A stretch of 64,000 bases of DNA from Syncephalis plumigaleata (lineage: Eukaryota > Zoopagomycota > Zoopagomycetes > Zoopagales > Piptocephalidaceae): positions 1,240,001 to 1,304,000 of the forward strand of contig JAIXMF010000003.1 of assembly GCA_025201365.1 (NCBI GenBank), read 5' to 3'. This document shows, one piece after another, positions 21,474 through 35,031 of the stretch (positions are counted from its first letter, which is position 1; each line of letters opens with the position of its first letter). The translations under genes and the position numbers were made by a program. The notes beneath the pieces were generated by a model. The model saw only the letters and a list, made by a program, of their open reading frames with translations, ran no database searches and was not told the DNA's origin.

Positions 21474-23862
21474 TTAATTTGTTATTTGTTGTTTGGATCC
21501 CTCTTGACCTTGATCTTCATTTAGTGAATGCTTTGCGGATGTACCAGAATCAGGAGGAGGAACGGCACGTCGTTGGAATTGTGTTGGAACACCCTTTCCA
21601 TTGCGAGCACTGCGGATAATCTGAATGAAATTCAGACATGCTGCCATATCCCGATTCCACAGACGATGATCGTATCTGTTAAATTCCGGATCCTCTTTAT
21701 ACTTCTTGCGCTTCTTGTCATCCACGTCCATCCTATCCTCTTGCTCCTCCTCGTCATCCACGTCCATTAGATCCTCTTGCTCCTCCTCGTCATCCACGTC
21801 CATTAGATCCTCTTGCTCCTCCTCGTCATCCACGTCCATCAGATCCTCTTGCTCCTTCTTGGCCTTTATATCTTCCATGGCTTTATTACAAGTTTGATGT
21901 GTGCATCTAATAAAATAATTAATTACTATATCATGATAAATAGCAAAGTGTAATAAATTGTACTTACCTTAAAAGACCATGACAGATAATTTTATGGCTG
22001 TCTCCATGTTGCTTCGACCGAGGATTCGCGACCTTCTTGAATTTCTCGAGGGTGGGATTGTTGCAGGCTGGGCAGCACTTGCTGGTCTTATGCTCGTCGA
22101 TTAGAAAGACTTTAAACCCGTGTCGTTTCAAAAGCCTTCTAAAGCCAATACCACGTATGGGCTCGTGGTATTTGGTGTGAGGAGCGGACCAGTTCCCCAT
22201 CACAAATGCTGCATCCCCATCGAACTTCTCCCTTAAGTCATCAATCAGCTTTTGATCACTTTGTTGCTTGCTGATGTAGGCTGACAATTTCAACTTCCTG
22301 AAGAGAGGATGTTGGGCAGAATGGTCGGAGGGGAGGGTGAGAGTATCTCTGTAGAAGCTAGTAAGGACCTCCGAGTGCTGTGATCGGCGTTCCAGATATT
22401 CCTTATATTCCTGTAGAGATAAAGTGTTGCCCTTGGTTTCCGAAAGAGCTGCCTCGGCCTGCTGCACCGCCTTGTTCCCCTCCTTGCAGTCATCGCGAAT
22501 CTTGCGGTATTTCTTCGTCCTCCGCATCTTGTCCTGATGTAGTTTCGTGTACCGATATTTGCGCTTATTTTCCACCGTCGAGTTTTCGTGTACACAAAAC
22601 AGTAAGTTCCTTCTTCCCGGGTCCACCGCCACGCATTTGCCGTCGATTGCCTTGTGATCATCAGCTTTTAATTTACTGATATACGGGAAGGGATCCTTTG
22701 CTGATTTCGCTCCCCCTTCCTCGGTGACCTTCTCGATGCCCTTTTTGAGGACCGTGACACCAACGCCATCGGTCTCAATCGAGCCAGAAAACTCGAGCTC
22801 ACCACCCTTTTGATCTCTGAATACCCTTCGATTGAGCTCCACGATTTCTCCCCAATGTTTCTTCTTTTTCTTCTTAAGGGCTTCCTTCCTCTCTTCATCG
22901 GTCCACTTCTTCTCCGCTTCCTTCTGCTGCTCAGTCTTCTTATCCTCATAACTGCGTCCTAATATGTTGTGGCAAAGAATAACTGTGTCGATATGAACGT
23001 AGCACGGCGAGAAGGATCGGCGCAAGGGAAAGCAGTTGAAAGGCTTCAAGTCGAGCTTCTTAAACAGACGCGCAAGTTCAAGGAACGCCTTAAAGTGCTT
23101 CACCGGGTGTTGTTTACAGTCGTAGTAAATGCCGTTTGTACCAAATTTGTAATCTTTACCGTAAGCATTTAAAACACCTTTGAATTTGTTGAATGCTCCA
23201 GCAAACGTGCGATCCTTTTTAGCCAACGCTTGAGGCCCGTCTCGCTGTACCATTGCTAGCTTGAATGTTCTTGCTGGCTCAGTGATTTTATTGGTTTTCT
23301 TGCGAATCACATCAGCGGTTACATCCTTGGGCAATCCATCCCTCATATCCTTTAACTTCTTCTTAACCTTGAAATGCTCGTTAATAGCGCGTCGAAGATG
23401 ATCACCAAAACGCAATCGGACGTTGTTGGTGTAAGCGACGTACATCTTCCTTGCCTCATAGGTTGCTGATTGCTGAGCATAGGCCAACTCTGGCTTTTTA
23501 TAGCCAGTATGGACAAGGTAAGCTCTAACATGGTCGTCGAGGAACGCGCGATATCGACCTGTTTTCTCTTGAGGCCCGTGTGCTTTTTTGGGCTTGATTA
23601 AGGAGAGCCATACTTCTTTGAAAAAGTCTACACGGATATACCTCTCCATGTCAAAGTGCCGATTATGCTGCTGTTCAAGAAAAATGTACTTTAGGAGCGA
23701 ATAGGCATGGAAGGTCGTAGTATGTACGATGTTTACAAAGTCGCGTAAAACACCGCGACGCTCCTTCTTCCAACCAATGCCAGAAAGCGAAGACTTCACA
23801 GCCAGAACTCGTTCACTGTCGGCAGAAGTAGACGAGCCATGAGTGCCTGGCTGTGACGCCAT
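21474..23862 (-). CDS. Fanzor RNA-guided nuclease homologue (eukaryotic TnpB-like), apparently intact
   Basis: Two exons, 21968-23862 and 21474-21906, separated by a 61-bp GT-AG intron, give 775 aa. The C-terminal half carries a RuvC-like nuclease. RuvC-I is CVAVDPGRRNLLF (Asp 414), RuvC-II is the Glu in FLIDEHKTSKCCPAC (Glu 590), and RuvC-III is LWNRDMAACLNF (Asp 718). The zinc ribbon uses C597/C600 and, after the intron, RCTHQTC (C633/C638). The splice is supported because it rejoins the zinc ribbon in frame. An acidic tandem repeat (EEQEDLMDVDDE, about four units) then a Lys-rich stretch is inserted between zinc ribbon and RuvC-III. The N-terminal half has many Lys/Arg helices, as expected for RNA and DNA binding. 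Characterised Fanzors are RNA-guided DNA endonucleases; activity here is inferred. Position inside a TIR element indicates transposon association. Confidence 0.93.
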
Positions 23863-24163
23863 GGATGAAAGGGATGAATATCAATATAGAAGCAGTATGT
23901 TAAAACGAGCACAGTTATAATATGAAGGGTTAATTGATCTTTTATTTTATTGTAGTATAGACGCTTCTTTATATACGTGGCATGCTGGTAGTACTAACTG
24001 CGCGGATCTGATGACGTAGGGGTGAAACGCTCGTGCAGACACATACAGGAAGGGTGAATCTATTATGGTAAGTAGTATCATTTACAGCGCAACACAGTAA
24101 GACTCGTATCATCTAGTGTCATTGTAGCAATGGTATAACGCCGCTTAGAACATAGCAATCGGT

Positions 24164-24279
24164 AAGCATTAATAAGTACTAATGAACTTGTTAACACTTT
24201 ATTAAATATATTCGTTATTAATAAATGAACAGAATTTTGTAATGGATGTTAATAGATGAATTAGCACTTATTAATGCTT
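24164..24279. repeat. Inverted repeat in the Fanzor element's 5' non-coding region
   Basis: Arms AAGCATTAATAAGTACTAAT (24164-24183) and AATTAGCACTTATTAATGC (from 24259) are near-perfect reverse complements around a 75-bp AT-rich spacer. They could be a nested MITE or a cruciform-forming regulatory sequence upstream of the Fanzor promoter. Confidence 0.5.
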
Positions 24280-25665
24280 CCATTAACAACTTCTCCTTAT
24301 CTATTTGTTAACACTTGATTAATGGTCTATCAATCCACTCCAAGTATTCATTTCATTGCTGCTTCTCTTTCCCCTTTCCCCTTTACTTCATTACCTACAT
24401 TATTTCTTCCTCCTTTACCTCGTTAACAATGACAATATATTTCCATTCCTCATTATCGACTGATGTATAAATTGTTAATTTTCTTTATTAGTCAATAAAA
24501 ACATCTTTCTTTCTCTCTCTTTACTAATGCTGTCTTCTTCGTACTAACCTCACTTCCCTTGTCATTCAGTAACACACTTCTTTGTGTCAACTACATTCTA
24601 GTTGTTTCTTTTCTTTTCTTTTCCTTTTCTCTCTCTTTAACAACACACACGTCTACTTCCTCTTAACTATATGCTAGCTAGTTCTTTTACTTTCTCAGTA
24701 ATACGCGTCTTCTTCGTGTCATTCGCATTCCACTTACTTCCTCTTTCACTTTAGCATACACATTCCCAATAGCAGCTATTCTGCCATACTATATCTATGA
24801 CTTTTATTTGTCTCTTTGTTCTCTTCCTCTTCTTCTATCCTATCTACATGCTCACTTGTCGTTATTATTGTTACTATACCAATAAGCCTTGTTTATTGTT
24901 CGTTCTAGTCCTTTGTTTTCTATCACTGTCCTGCTTATTTATCAATGTTTAAGCGTTTACTGCTCTCGTTGTAATATGTACCTTTCACTTTTACCACTCT
25001 TTTTCGTCATCTGTTTGTATGCCACCCTTACGTCATGCTTTTATTTGTATTTTTATTTGTTTACTGCCATTTACATACTCTATCTACCGCATACAAGCAT
25101 ACACTGCTCCTTCAAATAAACTGGCATACGTGTTCATGCACCCTTCCTTGCTCATTCCTTGTTCATTCGTGACAAGTCAGTCATTCTACTAGCTACTGCT
25201 TGTTTATTACATTGTTTATCATATATTCACTTTGTTCACTCGTTGCTACTCATATGCAATCATTTGTAAGCATTATTATCATAACTTATCTACCATTCTA
25301 GTTTATTACTACTTGTAGGTACATGACATGGCAATATCCAACTATACTAGTATACTTGTATCGTCTACCTTATAGAATTGATGATGATAGTTATTGCTAT
25401 CGATAAATGATCCATTGCTAATACTGAATTGTTATTATTATCATGCTGTGTTAATTGGCATTTCTATGGTGATAATGATGTTAACAATTGTGTTAATCTA
25501 TTTATTAATAAACTGCAAATGTTAAAGGATAAATGCGCAAATTGGATGGAAAAACACTGTATGATGATCAATTATGCTGTTTCATTAACTTTTATTTTAT
25601 TTTTTATTTTACGTTTCTTTTTTCGTTATTGTCTCATCGCTGGTTGTCATTTACTTTTCAGCAAT

Positions 25666-26249
25666 ATGTCCGTATCCACTACACCTTCCTCTGTGGCTGC
25701 ACCGCCAAACGTTCATCCAAACAAGGCTGCCTTTATAGAGGGTGTGGCACTGGCACTAGAGTCATGGACCGCGTTAAGCCTGGCCATTGATAACGATTGG
25801 AGTAACGATGGATTGGGCGAGGAGAAACGGCCATGGATGTGCGATATTCTTGTAGATTATTTCGGCCAACGAGCTCAGCGGGTAGAACCCGAGGATGTAG
25901 AGGATATTCTATTGCAAATCATGCAAGATGAATTCAATACAATGCTTGAAGACGGCAGTGCCTACGAAGTAAGATAGCGTCTGTTTGACTGACCGATTGA
26001 TTGATTGTTAATACTAATTGCTGCGATCAATGATAACAGTTAAGCAAACAATTAGTTACCATGTATCGCGAGGTTATTCGTGGTAATCATCGTTTGGTAG
26101 AGCAGCTACGCGTTAAAGCAGAACAACGTCGACAACAGCCCAGTTGGATGGCAACACAATCGAGACAAGAATCGACCAATGAACAGGATAATGATAGTGA
26201 TGAAGATGAGGATGATGATGAAGGTGAAGACAATGATAATATGCAATAA
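25666..26249 (+). CDS. TSR2: Pre-rRNA-processing protein TSR2
   Basis: Two exons, 25666-25968 and 26040-26249, joined in phase 0, give about 170 aa. The start is the ATG of MSVSTTPSS; open sequence farther upstream belongs to the transposon end and leader. The Tsr2 core is clear: a helix AAFIEGVALALESWTALSLA, then the WGG-type region DWSNDGLGEEKRPWM, then EDVEDILLQIMQDEFNTMLE. The tail is a typical acidic stretch of Asp/Glu/Asn. Tsr2 is a chaperone that escorts ribosomal protein eS26 into pre-40S particles. The Fanzor element ends 107 bp upstream of the start codon, so part of the native promoter may have been displaced. Confidence 0.92.
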
Positions 26250-26462
26250 GTATACTGTAATGGCTTTAGCTATATTTCTATTATATTTAATAAACGTAGA
26301 CATGATCATTAATATTTAGTGATTGACTAGATGTAACATTAAAATAAGGAATAAACGTTTGTTAACAATTTACTATATCATTATTATTGTTGTTGTTGTC
26401 TCATTCGCATCCTTTGTAGTTGCAACAACTATCTATTACCTACTTTTACCTTTTGCTATACG

Positions 26463-27483
26463 ATGAACTTTCTATTCGGCTCGCGTAAATCACCTGCTGA
26501 GCAATTGCGTGTGCATCAGCGTGCTTTGAACAAGGCACAGCGGGAACTGGATCGTGAACGCGGACGTTTGGAAGCCCAGGAACGCAGGCTTATGGCAGAT
26601 ATTCGGAATTCAGCCAAGGCTGGTCAGATGGTAAGCTTGCTTAGCGCAACAACAGCAACTATCCATCGATAACGAGTATGGTTTAGAGTGCTTGCAAAGT
26701 AATGGCCAAGGATTTAGTGCGTACTCGTAAATATATTCAAAAGTTTTATCAAATGCGTACGCAATTGCAAGGTGTCGGTCTACGTATTCAGGTGAGTTTG
26801 GTCGTATTCGTGCGGTGTCACTAGTAGCAATAAGACACTGCTCTTATTACCGCTATAGCACATCTATTAATTTGATTGACATTTAGGCGATGCGTTCCAA
26901 CCAGCAAATGGCTGAAGCAATGAAAGGTGCCAGTCGAGTGAGTAATATACGACGAATGGTCTTGCTTTTTAGTATTACATCATTCTTATTCACGATAAAC
27001 GATGCAAAATAGGTAATGAAATCGATGAATCATGGCATGAATCTACCAGCGCTACAGCGTATTATGCAAGAATTCGAAATGGAATCTGAAGCAATGGATA
27101 TGAAAGAGGAAATGATGTCGGATGCTGTGGATGATGTTATGATGGACGAGGAAGACGAAGATGAAGAGGAGCTTATCGTGCATCAAGTACTCGATGAAAT
27201 GGGTATTCAACTGGATCAACAGGTAATTATCGTCAATCTACATCTACATCTACACAGATATAGGTATATATGTGTACTAATGTATTGTATTCGCTATTCA
27301 TCATGATGATACTAGTTGGTTAATGCACCAACAGGACTTAAAACGACAACTACCGGTATAGCACAAGCATCAAAGCCAGAACGAGTGGCTGTCGCAGCAG
27401 GTGGCAATACTCAGGATGACAGCCCGCTAAGTGCTGATGATGCCGCTCTTCAAGCTCGTCTGGACAATCTACGCCGTGACTAA
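26463..27483 (+). CDS. VPS2: ESCRT-III subunit Vps2/CHMP2A
   Basis: Five exons with short introns encode about 225 aa. The N-terminus MNFLFGSRKSPAEQLRVHQR and the basic helices (ALNKAQRELDRERGRLEAQE) are typical of CHMP2-type ESCRT-III. The core SACKVMAKDLVRTRKYIQKF and an acidic C-terminal part (MMDEEDEDEEELIVHQVLDE) follow. The last residues ALQARLDNLRRD fit an MIM1 motif bound by the Vps4 MIT domain. Vps2 caps ESCRT-III filaments and recruits Vps4 at endosomes. Start and stop (TAA 27481-27483) fit family length. Confidence 0.93.
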
Positions 27484-27722
27484 TAGATAAAGGATGATTA
27501 CCTGTTCGTCGTGAATCCTACTATTACTACCACTACTACTATTATTATTACAGCTGCTGTATACTGACCGAGATTGATCTAAACAATGATTCATGCAAAC
27601 AAGTATTTGCTATGAAATAAATCATATTATTTTTTAGGATAGATATATTATAATTATAAAAGTAATAAGCACATCAGTAACAGAACACATATCAGCATAG
27701 GAGTAAGGGTAGGACACATTAA

Positions 27723-28685
27723 CTACACGTCTAGTTCTTCATCTGAATCGGCCAAAGCACCATGGCTATTTCTCCCGCTTAGCGATAAACGAATTCGCTT
27801 AGGTGTACGATGACTTGTACCGGCGGTGACTCCTCTCGTATAATCATCGGGCTCATCTCCTGCTGTCACCATGCTGGCGGGTCCACTCGTCGGATTATGG
27901 CCGGTACGAGCATGTGTCGATGATGACGTGCGTCGTGTACCACTAGCACCATCCACGCCTGATGTCGGGTTCAATCCGGCTCGTTCATCACTACTACTAG
28001 GACTTGATGGATGAGCGGATACTGCAGCCGCACTAGTATAGTCATCTTCATCCGCAAGACCTACCGCCTGTGATACGATAATAAGGCAATCGCGGTAGTA
28101 TTAGCATATTCCATGCATAGATATAATGGCCACTTGACTCGTTAGCTTACCTTACGATACGTGGTAGATGAATGGGAAAAGATACGCTCTGACTCGGTGA
28201 TCCGTCCTCCGTTACCGCCTGCACCAGCTCCATTGGCTCCATGTCTACTACGCGTGCCACCTGATGCCGCAGCACCTGTTGGTCGTGACTGCAGGTACTG
28301 GTCGAACCCGCGTACAATGTTGCCGTGAGCCGACTCTTGCAGGTAGGATCCCTCAAACTGATAGAGCATCACTTCCACATTGGCCTATAACAAATAGCAT
28401 AGTCCGTTGGTAGTATGAGTAAATAACGGTTGATCATCGTCAAACACTATAGATGAACGAGAAAGCACTTACTAGACTTCTGTCTACCTGTTTCTTACGA
28501 GCAAGTAGTTCAACGAGTTCCTTTTCAAGTTCTTTCAGTTGAGGATAATCAGCAGCATTCTTTGACTACATATTTGTAGAATTAGCGTCGATAGCTAGAT
28601 GAACACTACAAGTATATCGACTTACTCGACGTGGTGCTTCGTGCGTACCACTTGCATTAGAATCGTGAGTTGATGATTCAGGCAT
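27723..28685 (-). CDS. EAF6: Chromatin modification subunit EAF6 (MEAF6-like)
   Basis: At least four exons start at the ATG complementary to 28683-28685. The conserved core is a coiled coil ELEKELVELLARKKQVD followed by YQFEGSYLQESAHGNIVRGF and DQYLQSRP, then ITESERIFSHSSTTY. This matches the MEAF6/Eaf6 signature (YAFEGSYLE, GNIIRGWDRYL, ERLFSKSS). Eaf6 is a small scaffold subunit of NuA4 and NuA3/MOZ-type histone acetyltransferases in the nucleus. The C-terminal about 130 residues are Ser/Thr/Gly-rich and acidic at the end (DSDEELDV), longer than in yeast. Convergent with VPS2. Confidence 0.88.
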
Positions 28686-28867
28686 AGCAGTTGTATGTAA
28701 CAATAGAATAGTAGTAGTGATAGTAGTAACGAGTGATAGTAAAAGGGGCGATGATTCAATAAAATAATAATACACACAAATTCAATAAAAGTATATAGGT
28801 ATATAGCGAGTTTATTGCTATAATCATCAAAATGGCTTATTGTTGTGGTGATGATAATCAATTGAAA

Positions 28868-31859
<2,992 letters not shown>

Positions 31860-32454
31860 TTTTTAATACACGACAACGAGGAATATAAGAGATGAACAAC
31901 AATGTAGAGCAAAAACGATGGAAAGTGTAGCTGTTGATGGATGAGTAATAATAAGAGATGGGTTGAGTGAGTGAGTGAGCGAGTGAACAAGCAACGGTTC
32001 TATTTTAACTTTGATGACGCAGTGTGAGATGTGGGCACGTGGATGTTAAGCGACGTGTACAATTCACACTCACTCACTCACCAGGTGTAGTCAAAATAGC
32101 AACGACACAACAGCGGCTAATAACAATAATAATAACAGCAACAACAGCAGTAGCAGCAGTAGTAGTAGTAGTGGTAGCAATAATAACAATGAAGGGGCAT
32201 CCTGCACTACACTACACTAGGAGTAATCTATCATAACAATAGACAGATAGATACTGGATTAGTCATGATGGACCGTGTAAAACTCTCCACAAGGTAGAAC
32301 TCGATGGAAGAACACGGAAGCTACTTGACTGATGCTATCGTAATCTAGGGAATATGGCATTTGTCATATCGTCATCAACCAGTGGATTAGCATCATCCCA
32401 TTGGCGGTCGTGTCTTAAACCATTGAAGCCACACATATATTCCTCTTATACTCT
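31860..32454. other. Intergenic region between divergent CDC48 and DM9 gene
   Basis: About 600 bp of shared upstream DNA. It contains a CACTCACTCA run near 32068-32079 and CAGCAACAACAGCAGTAGCAG-type triplet tracts at about 32130-32180. No gene was recognised. Confidence 0.6.
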
Positions 32455-32873
32455 ATGACATTATCAACTTTAGTTTTTCACTGGATACCCGCCGAGGATG
32501 GGTATGTAGTATAGTAGTAGTAGTAGTAGTAAAAGAACAAGTAGTATAGTTACTAATACTACGATAAACATAAGCGCTATTCCGTTTGACGCAGGTAATA
32601 CGACGACGATAGCTATTTACCGGTGATTCCTATTGAACTATTCGGCATCACTAGTACAAGCAGGTCAAGAGGCCAACGAGACACCGTTGTATATAGCACG
32701 GTAAGCAGATGAACAATCGAGCATCTAGCCCGTGAATAATAAGACTAATAAGGGTATACTAGTGTTTTTGAATTATCGCAAACGTATATCGGTAGTGTTG
32801 GGCGACATTTAAGTGGAGCAGTAGTATCTGTCAATGGTAGCTAGTATACGATTAGTTAGCGTATAGGTTCTAG

Positions 32874-32904
<31 letters not shown>

Positions 32905-33310
32905 TCGTGTTTACCCTTACAGGTGAGCAACGACATTACGCGCAGTACGATGTATTGTGCGCAAGTGAACCAGCGAGTCTGTGCTGGGTAGACTGCTCGT
33001 TTGACGCCAGCGACAACAGGCAATGGCACGAAAGTGGCGTGGACGGTAATGGCATGTGTCTTGGTCTGCCGCGTAAATGGACAGCAGTCGAGGTGAGACA
33101 GCAGGGCGTATCCCATCCGGTAGGTTGTCCCGTCTACGACTAGTAGTTGCTATATATACGCAAATGAATGATTAGGTATATATCGGGCGTACGTGGTTTC
33201 GAGGTGCATTACGAATCGGCACCGTTTCCACAGTGGAACAAGGCATCACTTTCGCCATGGATGGTGTGCATTATCATAGTCGAGAATTCGCTGTTCTTGT
33301 TCTGAAATAG
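32455..33310 (+). CDS. DM9/DUF3421 repeat protein
   Basis: A start at 32455 gives MTLSTLVFHWIPAEDG, the opening of a DM9 repeat. Further exons are about 32650-32699 (GQEANETPLYIAR), 32763-32836 (TYIGSVGRHLSGAVVSVNG), 32923-33092 (HYAQYDVLCASEPASLCWVD) and 33176-33310 (VYIGRTWFRG to VLVLK, TAG 33308-33310). The pattern of two Trp-containing repeats with LYIAR and YIGR is that of DUF3421 proteins, which include lectin-like and mannose-binding DM9 proteins in animals. The splice between exon 1 and exon 2 does not keep frame with any consensus acceptor I can find, so an unusual splice, a sequencing error or a frameshift must be considered. Its neighbour at 35032 is a second DM9 gene. Confidence 0.7.
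32879..32905. repeat. (AT)n microsatellite inside an intron
   Basis: An AT dinucleotide run of about 26 bp in the intron of the DM9 gene between 32836 and 32923. Confidence 0.9.
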
Positions 33311-33441
33311 CATCAACACGTAATAAATCCACTTGTAAATGAAACTGTATAATTTATTCAAAAAGAAACGTCAATAAAGCGACAAACGAGATGTAATAAA
33401 ATAATCACATGAGCGTCAAAATAATGAAGTGGCAAAAAATG

Positions 33442-33513
33442 GGGTCTGACCGGGGATTGAACCCGGGACCTCTCCCACCCTAAGGGAAAATCATACCACT
33501 AGACCATCAGACC
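33442..33513 (-). tRNA. tRNA-Pro (anticodon AGG)
   Basis: The minus strand gives a 72-nt tRNA. It has acceptor GGTCTGA/TCAGACC, D arm TGGTCTAGTGGTATGA, anticodon loop TTAGGGT (AGG) and T arm GGTTCAATCC. No intron. Confidence 0.96.
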
Positions 33514-34130
33514 ACCTTGACCTGTTTTTTTGCAGTTTATTTATTACTTATAGAGAAATAGTGGCTGTTTTGGTCTTTTCCGCGCTGCCAACTCCGCAGG
33601 TTCCTTAAACAAATTTTTTTATGTAACGCGGCAATTTGTTCTGCCTGAAATAATGTTACGATAGATTCGAGAGCTCGTGTTAAGATAAGACACTATGATA
33701 AGTTGAGAGAATTGTAGAGTAGAGGGTATTGTTCGATGAGTAAGTGTGTGATAAGATAATGTCTTTATTTCGTATAAATGTAAGTACGCTTATATAGCTA
33801 GAACAGCTATGAATGTAAAGAGGTACCAGCAGTAGATGTGAGTTTGCTACAGCGCATCTTTGCCGAGTTAGTCGAAGATGTACTAGTTCGCGTAGTACTT
33901 GTTGATGAGCGGGAAGCGTAGCATGGCGAATGCTACTTTATGTTGAATCGTCGGGTGGTTGTTGATTGTTTGTGTAAGGGAATAAGAGGCGAGTGGGTGA
34001 TCGTTATAGATCCTGACGTAGTAATGAGCAAGTGTATCATCACGTGATCAAATCTAGGTGGAGATTCGTTAAAGTGAGGAAATCCTACTGTGAAGTTCAT
34101 ATATCACAGGAGCGGATTACATTTATTAAC

Positions 34131-34203
34131 GGGCGCATGGCCAAATGGATAAGGCGCCTGACTACGGATCAGGAGATTCCAGGTTCGAGTCCTGGTGTGC
34201 TCG
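34131..34203 (+). tRNA. tRNA-Arg (anticodon ACG)
   Basis: A 73-nt tRNA with acceptor GGGCGCA/TGTGCTC, A box TGGCCAAATGG, anticodon arm CCTGA-CTACGGA-TCAGG and T arm GGTTCGAGTCC. It is followed within a few bases by a run of T, a pol III terminator. Confidence 0.97.
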
Positions 34204-34208
34204 CTCGT

Positions 34209-34217
34209 TTTTTTTTT
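34209..34217 (+). terminator. Pol III terminator of tRNA-Arg
   Basis: A run of at least eight T directly downstream of the tRNA-Arg gene. Confidence 0.8.
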
Positions 34218-34292
34218 GCGTCTTGCTACTTGTAGTTAGGTTTTATTTTTTTGCTCTACGCATTTCATTCCGTAATATAATATTGATCATTC

Positions 34293-34479
34293 ACTCTCGA
34301 TAACCACTCACTTCAATAACCCAAACGATCATATCTCTGTACTTTATTTTATCTCATATGATCATTCATTTGAATGTTGTCAACTTGGTTTATTATAATA
34401 AAATAAGCTACGGCAATATTAAAAGAAAAAAAAAAGGTTTATTATAATAAAATAAGCTGCGGCAATATTAAAAGAAAAT
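34293..34479 (+). repeat. Poly(A)-tailed retroposon with duplicated 3' unit
   Basis: It begins ACTCTCGATAACCACTC, like the copy at 13656. It shares TCATTTGAATGTTGTCAACT and ends with two successive 3' units. Both units contain GGTTTATTATAATAAAATAA and end GGCAATATTAAAAG, with an A-run between them. Clear target duplications were not found. Confidence 0.75.
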
Positions 34480-35031
34480 GCATATTTATTTGTATAATAA
34501 AGTATGTTAAGGCGATAACATCGCGTGTGTTATCCATTACCGCTTTAGTAGTTGTTATCGTCATAGAATATCATATCGATGAATTACGCGTTGCTAGGTA
34601 AGCCTCTGTTTCTTTATAATAATGTTATACTTGCCTTGCCTTTATTTTCTTTGTCTGATAATGACGATAACGGCGTCGTATTCTAGTATAGTTCGCTTCT
34701 AACTACCGCCTTGAAACGTATTGCATTCAATATCAACGATAACGATGCCTTTACTCTTTGACATAATCTACGCTCCTTGTTGCTGCGAAAGTGTATGCAC
34801 GTTTTCCATAAATGCTAATTATAGGAAGACAAGGCGATGAACGATAATGCCTATCATTTAAACAGAGACACACATCCTCCCCCTTCCACCTTTAAGGAGG
34901 CGGGCATACATCTTTTTCCACTCTCATTAGTTTCTTCTCGTTACTTCGTTTCTTTATCATCTTGTTTGCGCGTACACTCTACCGTGCGTGTGTCTGTGTA
35001 TCGACAGTTCCGTATCTTTTCTCTTATAAAC

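Larger units (their letters stand above)
21331..25559 (-). mobile_element. Complete Fanzor-bearing DNA transposon (4.2 kb)
   Basis: The termini are imperfect inverted repeats of about 33 bp. The left reads CAGGCTTTTTCCATCCAATT then TGCGCAGTTAGCC; the right, inverted, reads CAGTGTTTTTCCATCCAATT then TGCGCATTTATCC. TA flanks both ends (21329-21330 and 25560-25561), a target duplication like that of Tc1/mariner elements. The only substantial gene inside is the Fanzor on the minus strand; no DDE transposase or other ORF was found. The 1.4-kb stretch 5' of the gene is T-rich and non-coding. The element lies in the divergent promoter interval between the isochorismatase-family gene and TSR2. Five other sequences in this window share its ends. 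Confidence 0.93.

Noticed and set aside
24889-25119. Hydrophobic ORF in the Fanzor element's right part
   Set aside because: The T-rich, low-complexity DNA explains the hydrophobic residues; it is not kept in derivatives and has no motif of a transposase or other known protein.
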